A stretch of DNA of 64,000 nt from an uncultured Eubacteriales bacterium. GTDB lineage: Bacteria; Bacillota; Clostridia; Oscillospirales; CAG-382. Each line of letters opens with the position of its first letter. Positions within the stretch are counted from its first letter, which is position 1. The stretch covers positions 1 through 64,000 of the forward strand of contig CAKSOW010000003.1 of assembly GCA_934479825.1 (NCBI GenBank), given 5' to 3'. A model generated the notes under the pieces. The model was not told the DNA's origin and did not search any database. It was given only the letters and a program-made list of their open reading frames with translations. A program made the translations under genes and the position numbers. Shown one piece after another: positions 16,480-24,646 of the stretch.

Positions 16480-17194
16480 GAGTCTTTTCCTCCGTTTCGC
16501 CTTTGTTTTTGGCGGATAACTCCGCAAGATATTCGTCACGCGTACCGTAAAAGCGGCTGTTCTTCGTATGTCCGAGTTTCAATATCTTCTCTGCATAAGT
16601 TTCAGCCGCTTCTTTGTCATGTGTCACCATGATAACGGTCATTCCGTCCTTGCGATGCAGTTCGTCAAGAAGTGCATACAACTCTTTCGAGCCTTGTTCG
16701 TCAAGACCGGCACACGGTTCATCAACCAATAAAACATCTTTGGCCGCACACATAGCGCGCGCTAACAGCGTCCTCTGCTGTTGACCGCCCGAAAGCTCCC
16801 GGATACACCGGTCGGCAAGCGAGGCAATGCCTAATCGCTCCATGATCGCCGCGGCCGCCAGACGGTCGTTCCGGCTGTAAAAACTGAGAAATTTTTTTCC
16901 GCCCAAAAAGCCCGATAAGACCACCTCGCGTACCGATGCCGGAAAATCCTTTTGCACCGGCGTCTGTTGGGGCATGTAACCGATCCGGCGCGGGGAAAAG
17001 GCCTCCGACCGTTTGATCTCCCCCGAAAGCGGTTTGTTTAATCCCAACAGCGTTTTGATGAGCGTGCTTTTGCCCGAACCGTTTTCACCGATAACGCACA
17101 AATAGTCGCCTTTTTCTACTTCAAAATTCAAATTTTCCGCCACCGCCCGGCCGTCATAGCCAAGCGTCAGATCTTTGCATGAAAATAAAGTCAT
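16472..17194 (-). CDS. znuC: Zinc/manganese ABC transporter ATP-binding protein
   Basis: A 240-residue ABC ATPase starting at ATG 17194 (MTLFSCKDLTLGYDG), with GGAGG four bases upstream. Walker A is GENGSGKST (about residues 36-44). The signature is LSGGQQQRTLLARAM (about 136). Walker B is DVLLVDEPCAGLD, and the H-loop is VTHDKE. The Q-loop is in YMPQQTPVQ, typical of the metal-ion subfamily. It forms one operon with the binding protein upstream (19-bp gap) and the overlapping permease gene downstream. Confidence 0.92.
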   Translation of the reverse strand: MTLFSCKDLTLGYDGRAVAENLNFEVEKGDYLCVIGENGSGKSTLIKTLLGLNKPLSGEIKRSEAFSPRRIGYMPQQTPVQKDFPASVREVVLSGFLGGKKFLSFYSRNDRLAAAAIMERLGIASLADRCIRELSGGQQQRTLLARAMCAAKDVLLVDEPCAGLDEQGSKELYALLDELHRKDGMTVIMVTHDKEAAETYAEKILKLGHTKNSRFYGTRDEYLAELSAKNKGETEEKTHD

Positions 17195-17213
17195 TTTTCC
17201 TCCGTAAGCGTTT

Positions 17214-18227
17214 CTAAGACAATAACGCTCCCAATGCCGCAAGATTTTCTTCCATGACCGAAATATAGTTTTTTCCGTTTTCCCTGTCCGCCTTGGAAAC
17301 CGATTGCATGGAATCCAGCGTCACAACGGATACATCCTTTTTTTCGGCATTTTCCAATACCGCATGCGCCACCGCACCGTCCGTGCTCTCGGTCACAGCA
17401 ATGTGCGTAAGACCGTATTCATCCACTTTGTCCGCAAGAAAGATCACCGTGTCAAACCCGGCGTCGCTTTCGGCAGAACATCCCGGAAACGCCGCATAAT
17501 ACGTTAAACCGTAATCATCGGCTAAATACCGGAACGGAAAGCGGTCAGCCACAAGAAAAAACGATAACCGCGCCGCTTTTACCGTCTGCCCAAAAGCCTC
17601 ATCAAGAGCCTCTAACCGGGCGGCATACATCTCCGCCGCGTCTTGCAGAACTTTCGCGTCGTTACGGTCAGCCGCACACAAATATGCTGTAAGCTTTTCG
17701 GTCAAAAACGCGGCGTTCTTGACCGAAAGCCAGACATGCTCGTCGTTTTCCGGTTCATCCGTTTCCTGCTCGTGGGATTCATGCGTGTGCGTTTTCATGC
17801 CTTCGACCGTCTCTTCGGCTTTTACCCTGTCGCCGAGCAAATCCAACAGCGATAAGCCTTTCACATCTGTTCCGGCGTTTTTGACTGCGTCGGATACCCA
17901 TTTGTCCGATTCGCCGCCGACATATACGACAAGGTCGCTTTCGGCAAGAGAAAGCATATCCGATACCGTCGGCTGATAGCTGTGCAGATCCGCTCCATGC
18001 GTATCAAGAAGCACCAGTTCTATGTTAGTTGTATCCGCCGTCACATTTTTCAACCAATCGTAAACCGGAAAAACCGTGCAGAAAACACGGTATTTTCCGT
18101 CTTTTGCCGGTTCTTCCGCGCCTTTGCAGGCAAATAAGATAAACGCGCACAGGCAAAGAGCCGTCATCAAAGCCATTTGTTTTGCACCAACCGGGAAATT
18201 TTTTCGTTTCTTCTTTTTTATATTCAT
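17214..18227 (-). CDS. znuA: Zinc-binding lipoprotein of the ABC importer
   Basis: A 337-residue cluster-9 substrate-binding protein. The basic N-terminus and hydrophobic stretch end in the lipobox ILFAC, so the mature protein is a lipid-anchored Cys. FPVYDWLKNVTAD opens the fold. Ligands are likely the His in GADLHSYQPT, the His in DEHVWLSVKNA and an Asp/Glu near DRFPFRYLADDYG. A mobile acidic-histidine loop (MKTHTHESHEQETDEPE, about residues 150-170) is typical of zinc-specific ZnuA/AdcA proteins. It is the first gene of a three-gene operon whose promoter carries a Fur-family palindrome right after the -10 box. Confidence 0.9.
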   Translation of the reverse strand: MNIKKKKRKNFPVGAKQMALMTALCLCAFILFACKGAEEPAKDGKYRVFCTVFPVYDWLKNVTADTTNIELVLLDTHGADLHSYQPTVSDMLSLAESDLVVYVGGESDKWVSDAVKNAGTDVKGLSLLDLLGDRVKAEETVEGMKTHTHESHEQETDEPENDEHVWLSVKNAAFLTEKLTAYLCAADRNDAKVLQDAAEMYAARLEALDEAFGQTVKAARLSFFLVADRFPFRYLADDYGLTYYAAFPGCSAESDAGFDTVIFLADKVDEYGLTHIAVTESTDGAVAHAVLENAEKKDVSVVTLDSMQSVSKADRENGKNYISVMEENLAALGALLS

Positions 18228-18263
18228 TATTTATAAGTACTCCGCATGATCAAAAAACTAAAA

Positions 18264-18278
18264 TGAGAATCATTCTCA
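18264..18278. promoter_or_regulatory. Fur-family operator (Fur/Zur-like box)
   Basis: TGAGAATCATTCTCA is a perfect 7-1-7 palindrome. It lies 36-50 bp before the znuA start and directly downstream of the -10 box, where a bound repressor would block transcription. The sequence is closer to the classical Fur box than to the Bacillus Zur consensus. Confidence 0.82.
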
Positions 18279-18282
18279 TAAT

Positions 18283-18310
18283 ATTATATCCAATATCCGT
18301 GCAAAGTCAA
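18283..18310 (-). promoter_or_regulatory. Promoter of the metal ABC operon
   Basis: Minus-strand TTGACT (18305-18310), a 16-bp spacer and TATAAT (18283-18288). The operator at 18264-18278 covers the expected transcription start. Confidence 0.78.
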
Positions 18311-18469
18311 GGATGTTTACAAAATTGTTACAAGCATTTTCAGCAAACGGGATAGGCAAAAGCGACAAAAATAAAATCTTTTGTGCCGTCTTGTCTGTGA
18401 AGTATTATTTTATTTACATTTATTTCGCGCTTTTTCCCGTAAAACCGCCGTTTTATCGATCCAAAACGG

Positions 18470-18499
18470 TTGACAAAAAGCACGTCTTTCCGATATAAT
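18470..18499 (+). promoter_or_regulatory. Consensus promoter of the aspartate kinase gene
   Basis: TTGACA (18470-18475), an 18-bp spacer and TATAAT (18494-18499). Both hexamers match the sigma-A consensus exactly. The leader of about 80 bases shows no riboswitch that I recognise. Confidence 0.85.
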
Positions 18500-18587
18500 A
18501 GACCATACAAAGTTGTCAAAAACAGTTTTTCCGGCATACCCCGCTGTCTTTCAGCGCACAAACAAACGTATAAAGAGAGGTCTTACC

Positions 18588-19901
18588 GTGATAAAAGTAA
18601 CAAAATTTGGCGGCAGTTCCCTTGCCAATGCCGACCAGTTCAAAAAAGTCGCAAGCATCATCCATGCCGACCCGTCACGCCGCTATGTCGTTCCCTCCGC
18701 CCCCGGAAAACGCCACAAGGAAGACGTCAAGATCACCGATATGCTCTACGCCTGCTATGAAGAAACCATTCGCGGCGGCGAGATCTCTCCGCTTTTTGCT
18801 AAAATAAAGGAACGCTACGATTCTATCATTCAAGAACTCGGCCTTTCGCTGAATCTTGAAAAAGAATATGCCGTTATTGAGCGTAGTTTTCTGGCACGCG
18901 TCGGCAAAGACTATGCCGCCAGCCGCGGCGAATACTTAAATGGCATTCTGATGGCCAATTATCTGGGCTTTGATTTTATCGATGCCGCCGAGGTCATTTT
19001 CTTCAAGGACGACGGCACGTATGACGCCGAAAAGACAAACACCGTTCTTTCCGAACGACTTGCGGAGAGTGACTATGCCGTCATTCCGGGATTCTACGGC
19101 ATTATGCCCAACGACACCATTAAAACTTTTTCACGCGGCGGCTCGGATGTAACGGGCGCCATTGTGGCAAGAGCGGCCGGAGCGGACGAATACGAAAACT
19201 GGACGGATGTATCCGGTTTCATGATTGCCGATCCGCGCATTGTTCCGAATCCGAAAAGCATTTCTATCATCACCTACCGCGAACTGCGCGAGCTTTCTTA
19301 CATGGGTGCGACGGTTTTGCATGAGGATGCGATCTTCCCGGTCAAAAAGGCAGGGATCCCGATTCATATCAAGAACACCAATGCACCGGACGACGACGGC
19401 ACTCTCATTGTCACGCATACGGACAAGGCCAACCCGGTCAGCATTTTGACCGGTATTGCCGGCAAAAAAGGCTTTACGGTTCTGACGCTTGAAAAAGACA
19501 TGATGAACGAAGAAATCGGTTTCGGCCGCAAGCTCTTGCAGGTTCTCGAAAAGAACGGCATGAATTTTGAGCATCTGCCCAGCGGCATCGACACCATGAG
19601 CGTCATTGTCAACGAGCATGAATTGGAGGGATGTGAGGACGTTATCATCTCCGATTTAATGGAAGCTACCACGCCCGACAGCATCAGCATCGAAAAGAAT
19701 ATTGCCCTCATCGCCGTTGTGGGCCGCGGCATGAAAAACGCCAAAGGTACGGCTGCTTCCGTCTTTATGGCGTTAGCCGAAAAAGACATCAACATCCGCA
19801 TGATCGATCAGGGTTCCAGTGAGTTAAATATCATTGTCGGAGTGGACAATGCCGACTTTGAAGAATCCATTAAGACGATTTACGACAAATTTGTCATTTA
19901 A
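18588..19901 (+). CDS. Aspartate kinase
   Basis: A 437-residue aspartokinase, the first step of the lysine, threonine, methionine and diaminopimelate pathways. The start is GTG 18588 (VIKVTKFGGSSLAN), with AGAGAGG seven bases upstream; a 25-codon extension in frame is non-homologous. The KFGGSSLA phosphate-binding motif opens the amino-acid kinase domain. FSRGGSDVTGAIVARA and the DPRIVPNPKSI segment follow at about residues 180-225. The C-terminal ~140 residues carry paired ACT domains (LTLEKDMMNEEIG, VVGRGMKNAKGTAASV), so feedback inhibition by an end-product amino acid is likely. It stands alone, without asd or hom nearby. Confidence 0.92.
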   Translation: MIKVTKFGGSSLANADQFKKVASIIHADPSRRYVVPSAPGKRHKEDVKITDMLYACYEETIRGGEISPLFAKIKERYDSIIQELGLSLNLEKEYAVIERSFLARVGKDYAASRGEYLNGILMANYLGFDFIDAAEVIFFKDDGTYDAEKTNTVLSERLAESDYAVIPGFYGIMPNDTIKTFSRGGSDVTGAIVARAAGADEYENWTDVSGFMIADPRIVPNPKSISIITYRELRELSYMGATVLHEDAIFPVKKAGIPIHIKNTNAPDDDGTLIVTHTDKANPVSILTGIAGKKGFTVLTLEKDMMNEEIGFGRKLLQVLEKNGMNFEHLPSGIDTMSVIVNEHELEGCEDVIISDLMEATTPDSISIEKNIALIAVVGRGMKNAKGTAASVFMALAEKDINIRMIDQGSSELNIIVGVDNADFEESIKTIYDKFVI

Positions 19902-19951
19902 AATTCCAATTAAATTGTCGCTTTCATGCAGAAAAAGCAACTGCTGCGTGC

Positions 19952-20250
19952 TATACTGTTATCACTTTAAAGGCGTTGACCGAAAAGAAGTAGAAGCGTT
20001 TATCTTTACAGAGAAGTGCCGGACGGTGCAAGGCACAAAAGAAGAACCTTTGAAATACATTTCGAGAGCCGCGCACCCAAAGAACGTTTTCCGTTCCGGT
20101 AGGCTGTGCCGTATCCGCACGTTACAGCGGCAGAGTATAAGATAGTTTTCATCCGTACTCGACGAGGTTCGCTTTGTGAAAAGCGGATAAATATGAGGTG
20201 GTACCACGACAAGTTCGTCCTCTGTGCAAAAAGCACAGAGGACTTTTTTA
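19952..20250 (+). ncRNA. T-box leader, probable tyrosine specifier (UAC)
   Basis: The leader precedes the sodium symporter gene. The conserved T-box GAGGTGGTACCACG is at 20195-20208, followed by the terminator hairpin. Stem I spans about 19975-20075. A GAAA/TTTC helix (about 19982-19985 with 20060-20063) closes the specifier loop, whose 5' side is AGAAGTAG and 3' side is TGAAATACA. By the usual geometry (triplet followed by a purine just above the lower helix) the specifier is UAC at 20056-20058, meaning tRNA-Tyr; AUA is the alternative. The distal GTGCCGGACGGTGCAAGGCAC loop is also visible. An extended -10 (TGCTATACT) lies at 19949-19957. Uncharged tRNA would favour antitermination. Confidence 0.85.
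20217..20250 (+). terminator. T-box leader terminator
   Basis: A perfect 11-bp stem, GTCCTCTGTGC with GCACAGAGGAC, a loop of five A and six T. It competes with the antiterminator formed by the T-box sequence at 20195-20208. Confidence 0.92.
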
Positions 20251-20299
20251 TACCGTTTTTCCTTTGTGCCATAAGATATAAGGAAAGGAATGATGAAAA

Positions 20300-21859
20300 A
20301 TGGTATGGAAAATTTCTCTTTTGATCGTGTTCTTCGGCATTATGCTCGGAGTCGGACTGTACTGCCGCAAACACGCGACAAACGTCGGCGGCTTTGTACT
20401 CGGCGGCCGTTCGGTCGGTCCGTGGCTTACGGCGTTCGCTTACGGAACCAGCTACTTCTCCGCAGTTATCTTTATCGGCTATGCCGGTCAGTTCGGCTGG
20501 AAGTTCGGCATTGCCTCGACCTGGATCGGTATCGGCAATGCGCTGATCGGTTCGCTTCTCGCCTGGGTCATCTTAGGTCGCCGCACACGGCTTATGTCCC
20601 AGCACCTTGACACCTCCACCATGCCGGAGTTTTTCGGCAAACGTTTCGACAGCCGCGCCTTGAAGATCGGCGCTTCGGTCATTGTATTCGTCTTTCTTGT
20701 TCCCTACACGGCGTCGCTTTACAACGGTCTTTCCAGATTATTCGGCATGGCGTTCAACATTGATTATTCGGTCTGCGTTATCGTCATGGCGGCTTTGACC
20801 GGCATATATGTTATTGCCGGCGGCTACATGGCGACAGCTATCAATGATTTCATTCAAGGTCTTATCATGCTGGGCGGCATTGTGGCGGTCATTGCGGCCG
20901 TACTTTCCGGACATGGCGGCTTTATGGCGTCGTTAAATGAGCTTGCCAACGTCAATGATCCGGCGGCAAGCACAATGCCCGGTGTATTCGTTTCTTTCTT
21001 CGGGCCTGATCCGTTCGGACTGCTCTGCGTTGTCATTCTCACGTCTCTCGGCACATGGGGACTTCCGCAGATGGTGCAGAAGTTTTATGCTATCAAGAGC
21101 GAGAAGTCCATTCACAAAGGCACGGTCATTTCAACGCTGTTTGCACTTATCGTGGCAGGCGGTTGCTACTTTTTAGGCGGTTTCGGGCGCATTTCCGGCG
21201 TTGCAGTCGGTGAAAACGGACTGCCGGTCGGCGGCTATGACGCGGTTGTCCCGGCAATGCTTGAAAATTTGCCGGATATTTTGATCGGAATTGTCGTCAT
21301 ATTGGTACTTTCAGCCTCCATGTCTACACTTTCTTCACTTGTTTTAGCGTCCAGCTCAACGCTTACCATTGATTTTATCAAGGATAATCTGGTCAAGCAC
21401 ATGTCCGAAAAAAAGCAAGTTTTTGTCATGCGTGTGTTTGTCGTGGTATTCATTGCCATTTCGGCAATCATTGCCATTGTTCAGTACAACAGCAGCGTTT
21501 CGTTTATTGCCCAGCTCATGGGAATTTCCTGGGGAGCGCTCGCCGGTGCGTTTCTTGCGCCGTTTTTATACGGTCTCTACTCCAAAAACATCTCGAAAGT
21601 TTCGGTTTGGGTATGTTTTATTTTCGGAGTCGGCATTATGACGCTCAACATGCTTTTCCGGAGCGCATTTCCGGTTATTCTGCAATCGCCGATCAACTGC
21701 GGTGCATTTGCTATGGTTGCCGGGCTTATCCTGGTTCCGGTTGTCAGCCTGTTTACGAAAAAGCCGGACAAGAAGTCGCTTGACAGCATGTTTGCCTGCT
21801 ATGAGCAGGCAGTGCTTGTTCCGGCCAAGGAGGCTCTTGGCGACGATGTGAAAGAATAA
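20300..21859 (+). CDS. Sodium:solute symporter (SSS/PutP family), T-box controlled
   Basis: A 519-residue membrane protein with about 13 helices. The start at 20300 (MVWKISLLIVFFGIMLGVG) follows AAAGGA. SSS hallmarks are NVGGFVLGGRSVGPWLTAFAYG (written in parts: GGFVLGGR, GPWLTAFAYG), IYVIAGGYMATAINDFIQG and the Na-site region SASMSTLSSLVLASSS at about residues 335-350. PutP-type carriers import amino acids, sugars, vitamins or osmolytes with Na+. Because its leader is a T-box whose best specifier is UAC, tyrosine is the predicted substrate (inference). Proline would be the family default but does not fit the specifier. No other gene appears to share the transcript. Confidence 0.88.
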   Translation: MVWKISLLIVFFGIMLGVGLYCRKHATNVGGFVLGGRSVGPWLTAFAYGTSYFSAVIFIGYAGQFGWKFGIASTWIGIGNALIGSLLAWVILGRRTRLMSQHLDTSTMPEFFGKRFDSRALKIGASVIVFVFLVPYTASLYNGLSRLFGMAFNIDYSVCVIVMAALTGIYVIAGGYMATAINDFIQGLIMLGGIVAVIAAVLSGHGGFMASLNELANVNDPAASTMPGVFVSFFGPDPFGLLCVVILTSLGTWGLPQMVQKFYAIKSEKSIHKGTVISTLFALIVAGGCYFLGGFGRISGVAVGENGLPVGGYDAVVPAMLENLPDILIGIVVILVLSASMSTLSSLVLASSSTLTIDFIKDNLVKHMSEKKQVFVMRVFVVVFIAISAIIAIVQYNSSVSFIAQLMGISWGALAGAFLAPFLYGLYSKNISKVSVWVCFIFGVGIMTLNMLFRSAFPVILQSPINCGAFAMVAGLILVPVVSLFTKKPDKKSLDSMFACYEQAVLVPAKEALGDDVKE

Positions 21860-21876
21860 GAAAGAAGCTCTTAGTG

Positions 21877-21990
21877 GGAATTTTCTTATTTCGGAAAAGT
21901 TCCCTTAAAAACTCTTTCCAGGCTTTTCGGAAAACAAAGACATTCCCCAAGTGCCTCTCTGGTTACTTTTCGCAAAAAGTAATGTCAAAG
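21877..21990 (-). repeat. E3 repeat, copy 2
   Basis: In reverse complement it reads TACTTTTTGCGAAAAGTAAC, AGAGAGGCACTTGG and a hairpin with GGAAAATTCCC-like arms, aligning with 14466-14580. It lies just after the symporter stop. Confidence 0.68.
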
Positions 21991-22014
21991 TCGAACTGCC
22001 TTGCACAGATAAAA

Positions 22015-22044
22015 CCCCGTCCGCCGGAAATCCGGCGAACGGGG
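22015..22044. terminator. Hairpin terminator between convergent genes
   Basis: CCCCGTCCGCCGGA pairs with TCCGGCGAACGGGG with one mismatch. It lies downstream of the symporter (+) and of the small peptide gene (-). T runs are short on both sides. Confidence 0.55.
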
Positions 22045-22089
22045 CAAAAGGAGAGTTAGAAAAACACGCTGTTTTAGTAGGCCGTATGG

Positions 22090-22230
22090 TTATTCGTATT
22101 CAACCCAATCGCCGTCGTCATTGTAATAGCCGTCATACAGGCCTTTCATATCTGCACTCATCTCACTTGTCATGAGAATATCTGAGATGTCTTATTGTAT
22201 ATCCATTACGGGCGAGTCATAACATTTCAT
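22090..22230 (-). pseudogene. Small peptide gene interrupted by an in-frame stop
   Basis: ATG 22230 has AGAGGA seven bases upstream. The frame reads MKCYDSPVMDIQ, then TAA at 22192-22194, then continues in the same frame for 33 codons (DISDILMTSEMSADMKGLYD and onward, ending GDWVEYE). The overall shape, a short M-K-x-Y-x-x-P opening, a DI-x-x-TS centre and an acidic tail, resembles the small acidic peptides common in Clostridia. It starts 19 bp after the 788-residue gene, at the end of the surface-protein operon. The stop could be a nonsense mutation, a sequencing error, or the gene may really encode only 12 residues. Confidence 0.6.
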
Positions 22231-22249
22231 TGTATATTCCTCTTTTCTG

Positions 22250-24616
22250 TCAACCGTTTGCCGGCTCACATTTTTCTATAATGCCTTTGAGATAGGCATT
22301 ATCTTTATATCCCTCGGTTTCAACCAATTGTTTAGCCGCGCTGTATATGCTCATATGCTTGATGCCGCTGTAATACGTCACACCTCCGCATTTGGCATAC
22401 GAACGCAGATAAAGTTCTTCCTGCAAGTGTGTACTTTCCATCGGAACACCCGTTACAACCGCACTGAAATAGGGAGACTTTCCCGGATCCGGAGTAATAA
22501 AGCTTGCTATTTCATCGCCTGAACGATTTACGACAACACATCTTTTTCCGTTTTGCGTTTCCTTGTTAGCCAAGGTGAAACCGCCTTTGTCATCGGCAAA
22601 GTATTGGTTGTAATAAACTGCGCGCGTTGCCATAAAACCGATTTCGGAAAGATTTTCGCTGTTCTTAGTAATCAGAGTCTTAAACCGGATTCCGGCCGGA
22701 GCGGCATCGCGCACCGACAGGGTGTCATCCATTTCAAGCGCAACCTCTGCCTCACGGGCATAGACGGTAACATCCTCGTTGTTTAACCGGATCGGCGTAT
22801 CTGCCGAAAGAAGTTTGCCGTCTTTCGTAAGCGAATAGCAGGGCGTGCCGAGTTTGGTAAGATCAAGCGTATATTCGTGCAGAATATTCATGTTCTTATC
22901 ACAGAGAACATATTCTGCGGATTTCTCACCGTCCGTAGACACATAGGTGATCTTATAGGACGGGACGATTCGTATACTGTCAAACGAATAGAACGGGGAC
23001 GAACTCTGCCCACCGATACCAAGGGATGTTATCGAGGAGAGAGAGGCGGCCTTGCCGCTTGCTTTGTGCATAAAGTTTACACGTGCCCATTTCTCGCTTG
23101 TCGTATTTCCCATATTATAGCTTACGGTTTCACCATTCATGACGATGAAGTGAATGCTCATCTCGCCTTTGTGCTGGTAATCAAACAGCAAGGGGCGCTC
23201 CGTTTCAAGCTCAAAAGTGGTTTTCGGTCTCAGATATCTGTAAGTTCGGTCGGCCGTAACAAAGGTGTTTTCTTCATCGGAATTAACGGTGAAATTGGTA
23301 ATATCATAAGCATAGCCAATCTCTGTATTTGTATATCCGTCAAAGTCAAACGTTTTTTCTGTACCGGTAGCAAGATCGAGACCCGGACGCCATTTATTGC
23401 CGCCAAGCAGCTGCACGGTCAGCGTTTCAACCGTTTCGCCGTCCTTTTCCGCCGTAAAGGTAACTTCGCCCGGCATTCCGTTCGGAACAAAGTGAAACGC
23501 TCCGTCGTCATCCTGCGTCACAACAACGTCCGTGACGCCCGCGTCACAGATATAATCCATGTCATCCGCGTAATTCGGCAGATATACCCAAACGGTATCT
23601 TCCGACGATGCGCTTACAACTTTTTTGGGTGCAACAAATTGCTTGTCGGTCGTTTCATAAACCGGATACAGCGTAATATCGGAATTTTCAAGAGGAATAA
23701 CCGTCATCGCTTCGGCCGCATTCTCCTGCGTACTCCAACCGATACAGGCCATACCGTTTATCGGGAATGGATAGTTGTCGGATCTGGGCGTGTATTCCGT
23801 TAAGATCTGCGTTTTATCCGCATCTGCAAACAAGACCTGTTCCGTGGTTGTTCCGGCGCTTGTGACATAGTTGATCTTGTAATACGGCATAACCATGATG
23901 TTGTCATACCAAAACGCCGCGGTCTTTCCCGGATGATAGGTCTGCGTCTGCAAGGTCACCGTTCCGCCGTCCGTACCGCTGTACAGATATTCTTTTTGCG
24001 AGCAGGAAAACCATTTTTTTGCGGACACCGCAGACTTGACCGAAGTCCATGTAGCAGCCGACTTTCCGGTCTGCGTTACATAATAGTTGAATCCGGTGTC
24101 TGCACCAAGCGTATCAAACATATTGGTATAATAATCGAATGCAAACCAATACTTACGGCCGTTTTCAAAATTTCCCTTGACGACAAACCGGTGATTGCCT
24201 TGGCTGGCAGCCGATTGCGAAACGACGTCATACCAAGCCCATTCGGAATCGTTTCCGGCAACGCCGTCTGGATAAGCAGAGATCGTATTTGCCTTTGCGG
24301 TGGCAAAAGAACTGATATAGGATAGTTTTATGGCTCCGTTTGCCAAACCATATCCAAACATGTCTTTCCACGGAGCGACCGCTGACGGATTATTGACCGT
24401 CTTGGTACAGCTTTCAAATCCCTCCGCTTCGGTTGTTCCGGTGATATAGTTTAAGCCCGGCTTTTGCGCGGTTTCAGTTGCCGCCAAAATGGCTTCTTCG
24501 GGAACAGCACTGTCCTCTGACAGGGGTTGCACCGTTTCAAGCGTAAGAGCGCTGCTCTGAACGGTGAGCACGGCGGCAAGAGCCGCAAACAATATGGAAA
24601 TGCGCGAGTGTTTCAT
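22250..24616 (-). CDS. Secreted multi-domain surface protein of unknown function
   Basis: About 788 residues from ATG 24616 (MKHSRISILFAALAAVL); AAGG lies nine bases upstream, and ATG 24625 is an equal alternative. A signal peptide ends near QSSALT. I recognise no enzyme. Two similar halves each hold a beta-sandwich-like region, then YKINYVTSAGTTTEQVLF (near residue 245) or YKITYVSTDGEKSAEYVL (near 560) and a short strand-rich segment resembling InlB-type repeats (GWSTQENAAEAMTVIPLE, then TLYPVYE). The C-terminal ~160 residues (AAPAGIRFKTLITKNSENL to GVTYYSGIKHMSIYSAAK) form a domain that I have seen appended to clostridial surface proteins. The gene follows the SLH/GH99-like gene by 30 bp, so they are probably co-expressed and may act on the same polysaccharide. 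Confidence 0.75.
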   Translation of the reverse strand: MKHSRISILFAALAAVLTVQSSALTLETVQPLSEDSAVPEEAILAATETAQKPGLNYITGTTEAEGFESCTKTVNNPSAVAPWKDMFGYGLANGAIKLSYISSFATAKANTISAYPDGVAGNDSEWAWYDVVSQSAASQGNHRFVVKGNFENGRKYWFAFDYYTNMFDTLGADTGFNYYVTQTGKSAATWTSVKSAVSAKKWFSCSQKEYLYSGTDGGTVTLQTQTYHPGKTAAFWYDNIMVMPYYKINYVTSAGTTTEQVLFADADKTQILTEYTPRSDNYPFPINGMACIGWSTQENAAEAMTVIPLENSDITLYPVYETTDKQFVAPKKVVSASSEDTVWVYLPNYADDMDYICDAGVTDVVVTQDDDGAFHFVPNGMPGEVTFTAEKDGETVETLTVQLLGGNKWRPGLDLATGTEKTFDFDGYTNTEIGYAYDITNFTVNSDEENTFVTADRTYRYLRPKTTFELETERPLLFDYQHKGEMSIHFIVMNGETVSYNMGNTTSEKWARVNFMHKASGKAASLSSITSLGIGGQSSSPFYSFDSIRIVPSYKITYVSTDGEKSAEYVLCDKNMNILHEYTLDLTKLGTPCYSLTKDGKLLSADTPIRLNNEDVTVYAREAEVALEMDDTLSVRDAAPAGIRFKTLITKNSENLSEIGFMATRAVYYNQYFADDKGGFTLANKETQNGKRCVVVNRSGDEIASFITPDPGKSPYFSAVVTGVPMESTHLQEELYLRSYAKCGGVTYYSGIKHMSIYSAAKQLVETEGYKDNAYLKGIIEKCEPANG

Positions 24617-24646
24617 GGGGTTCATCCTTTCCTTTATTTTTATTTA

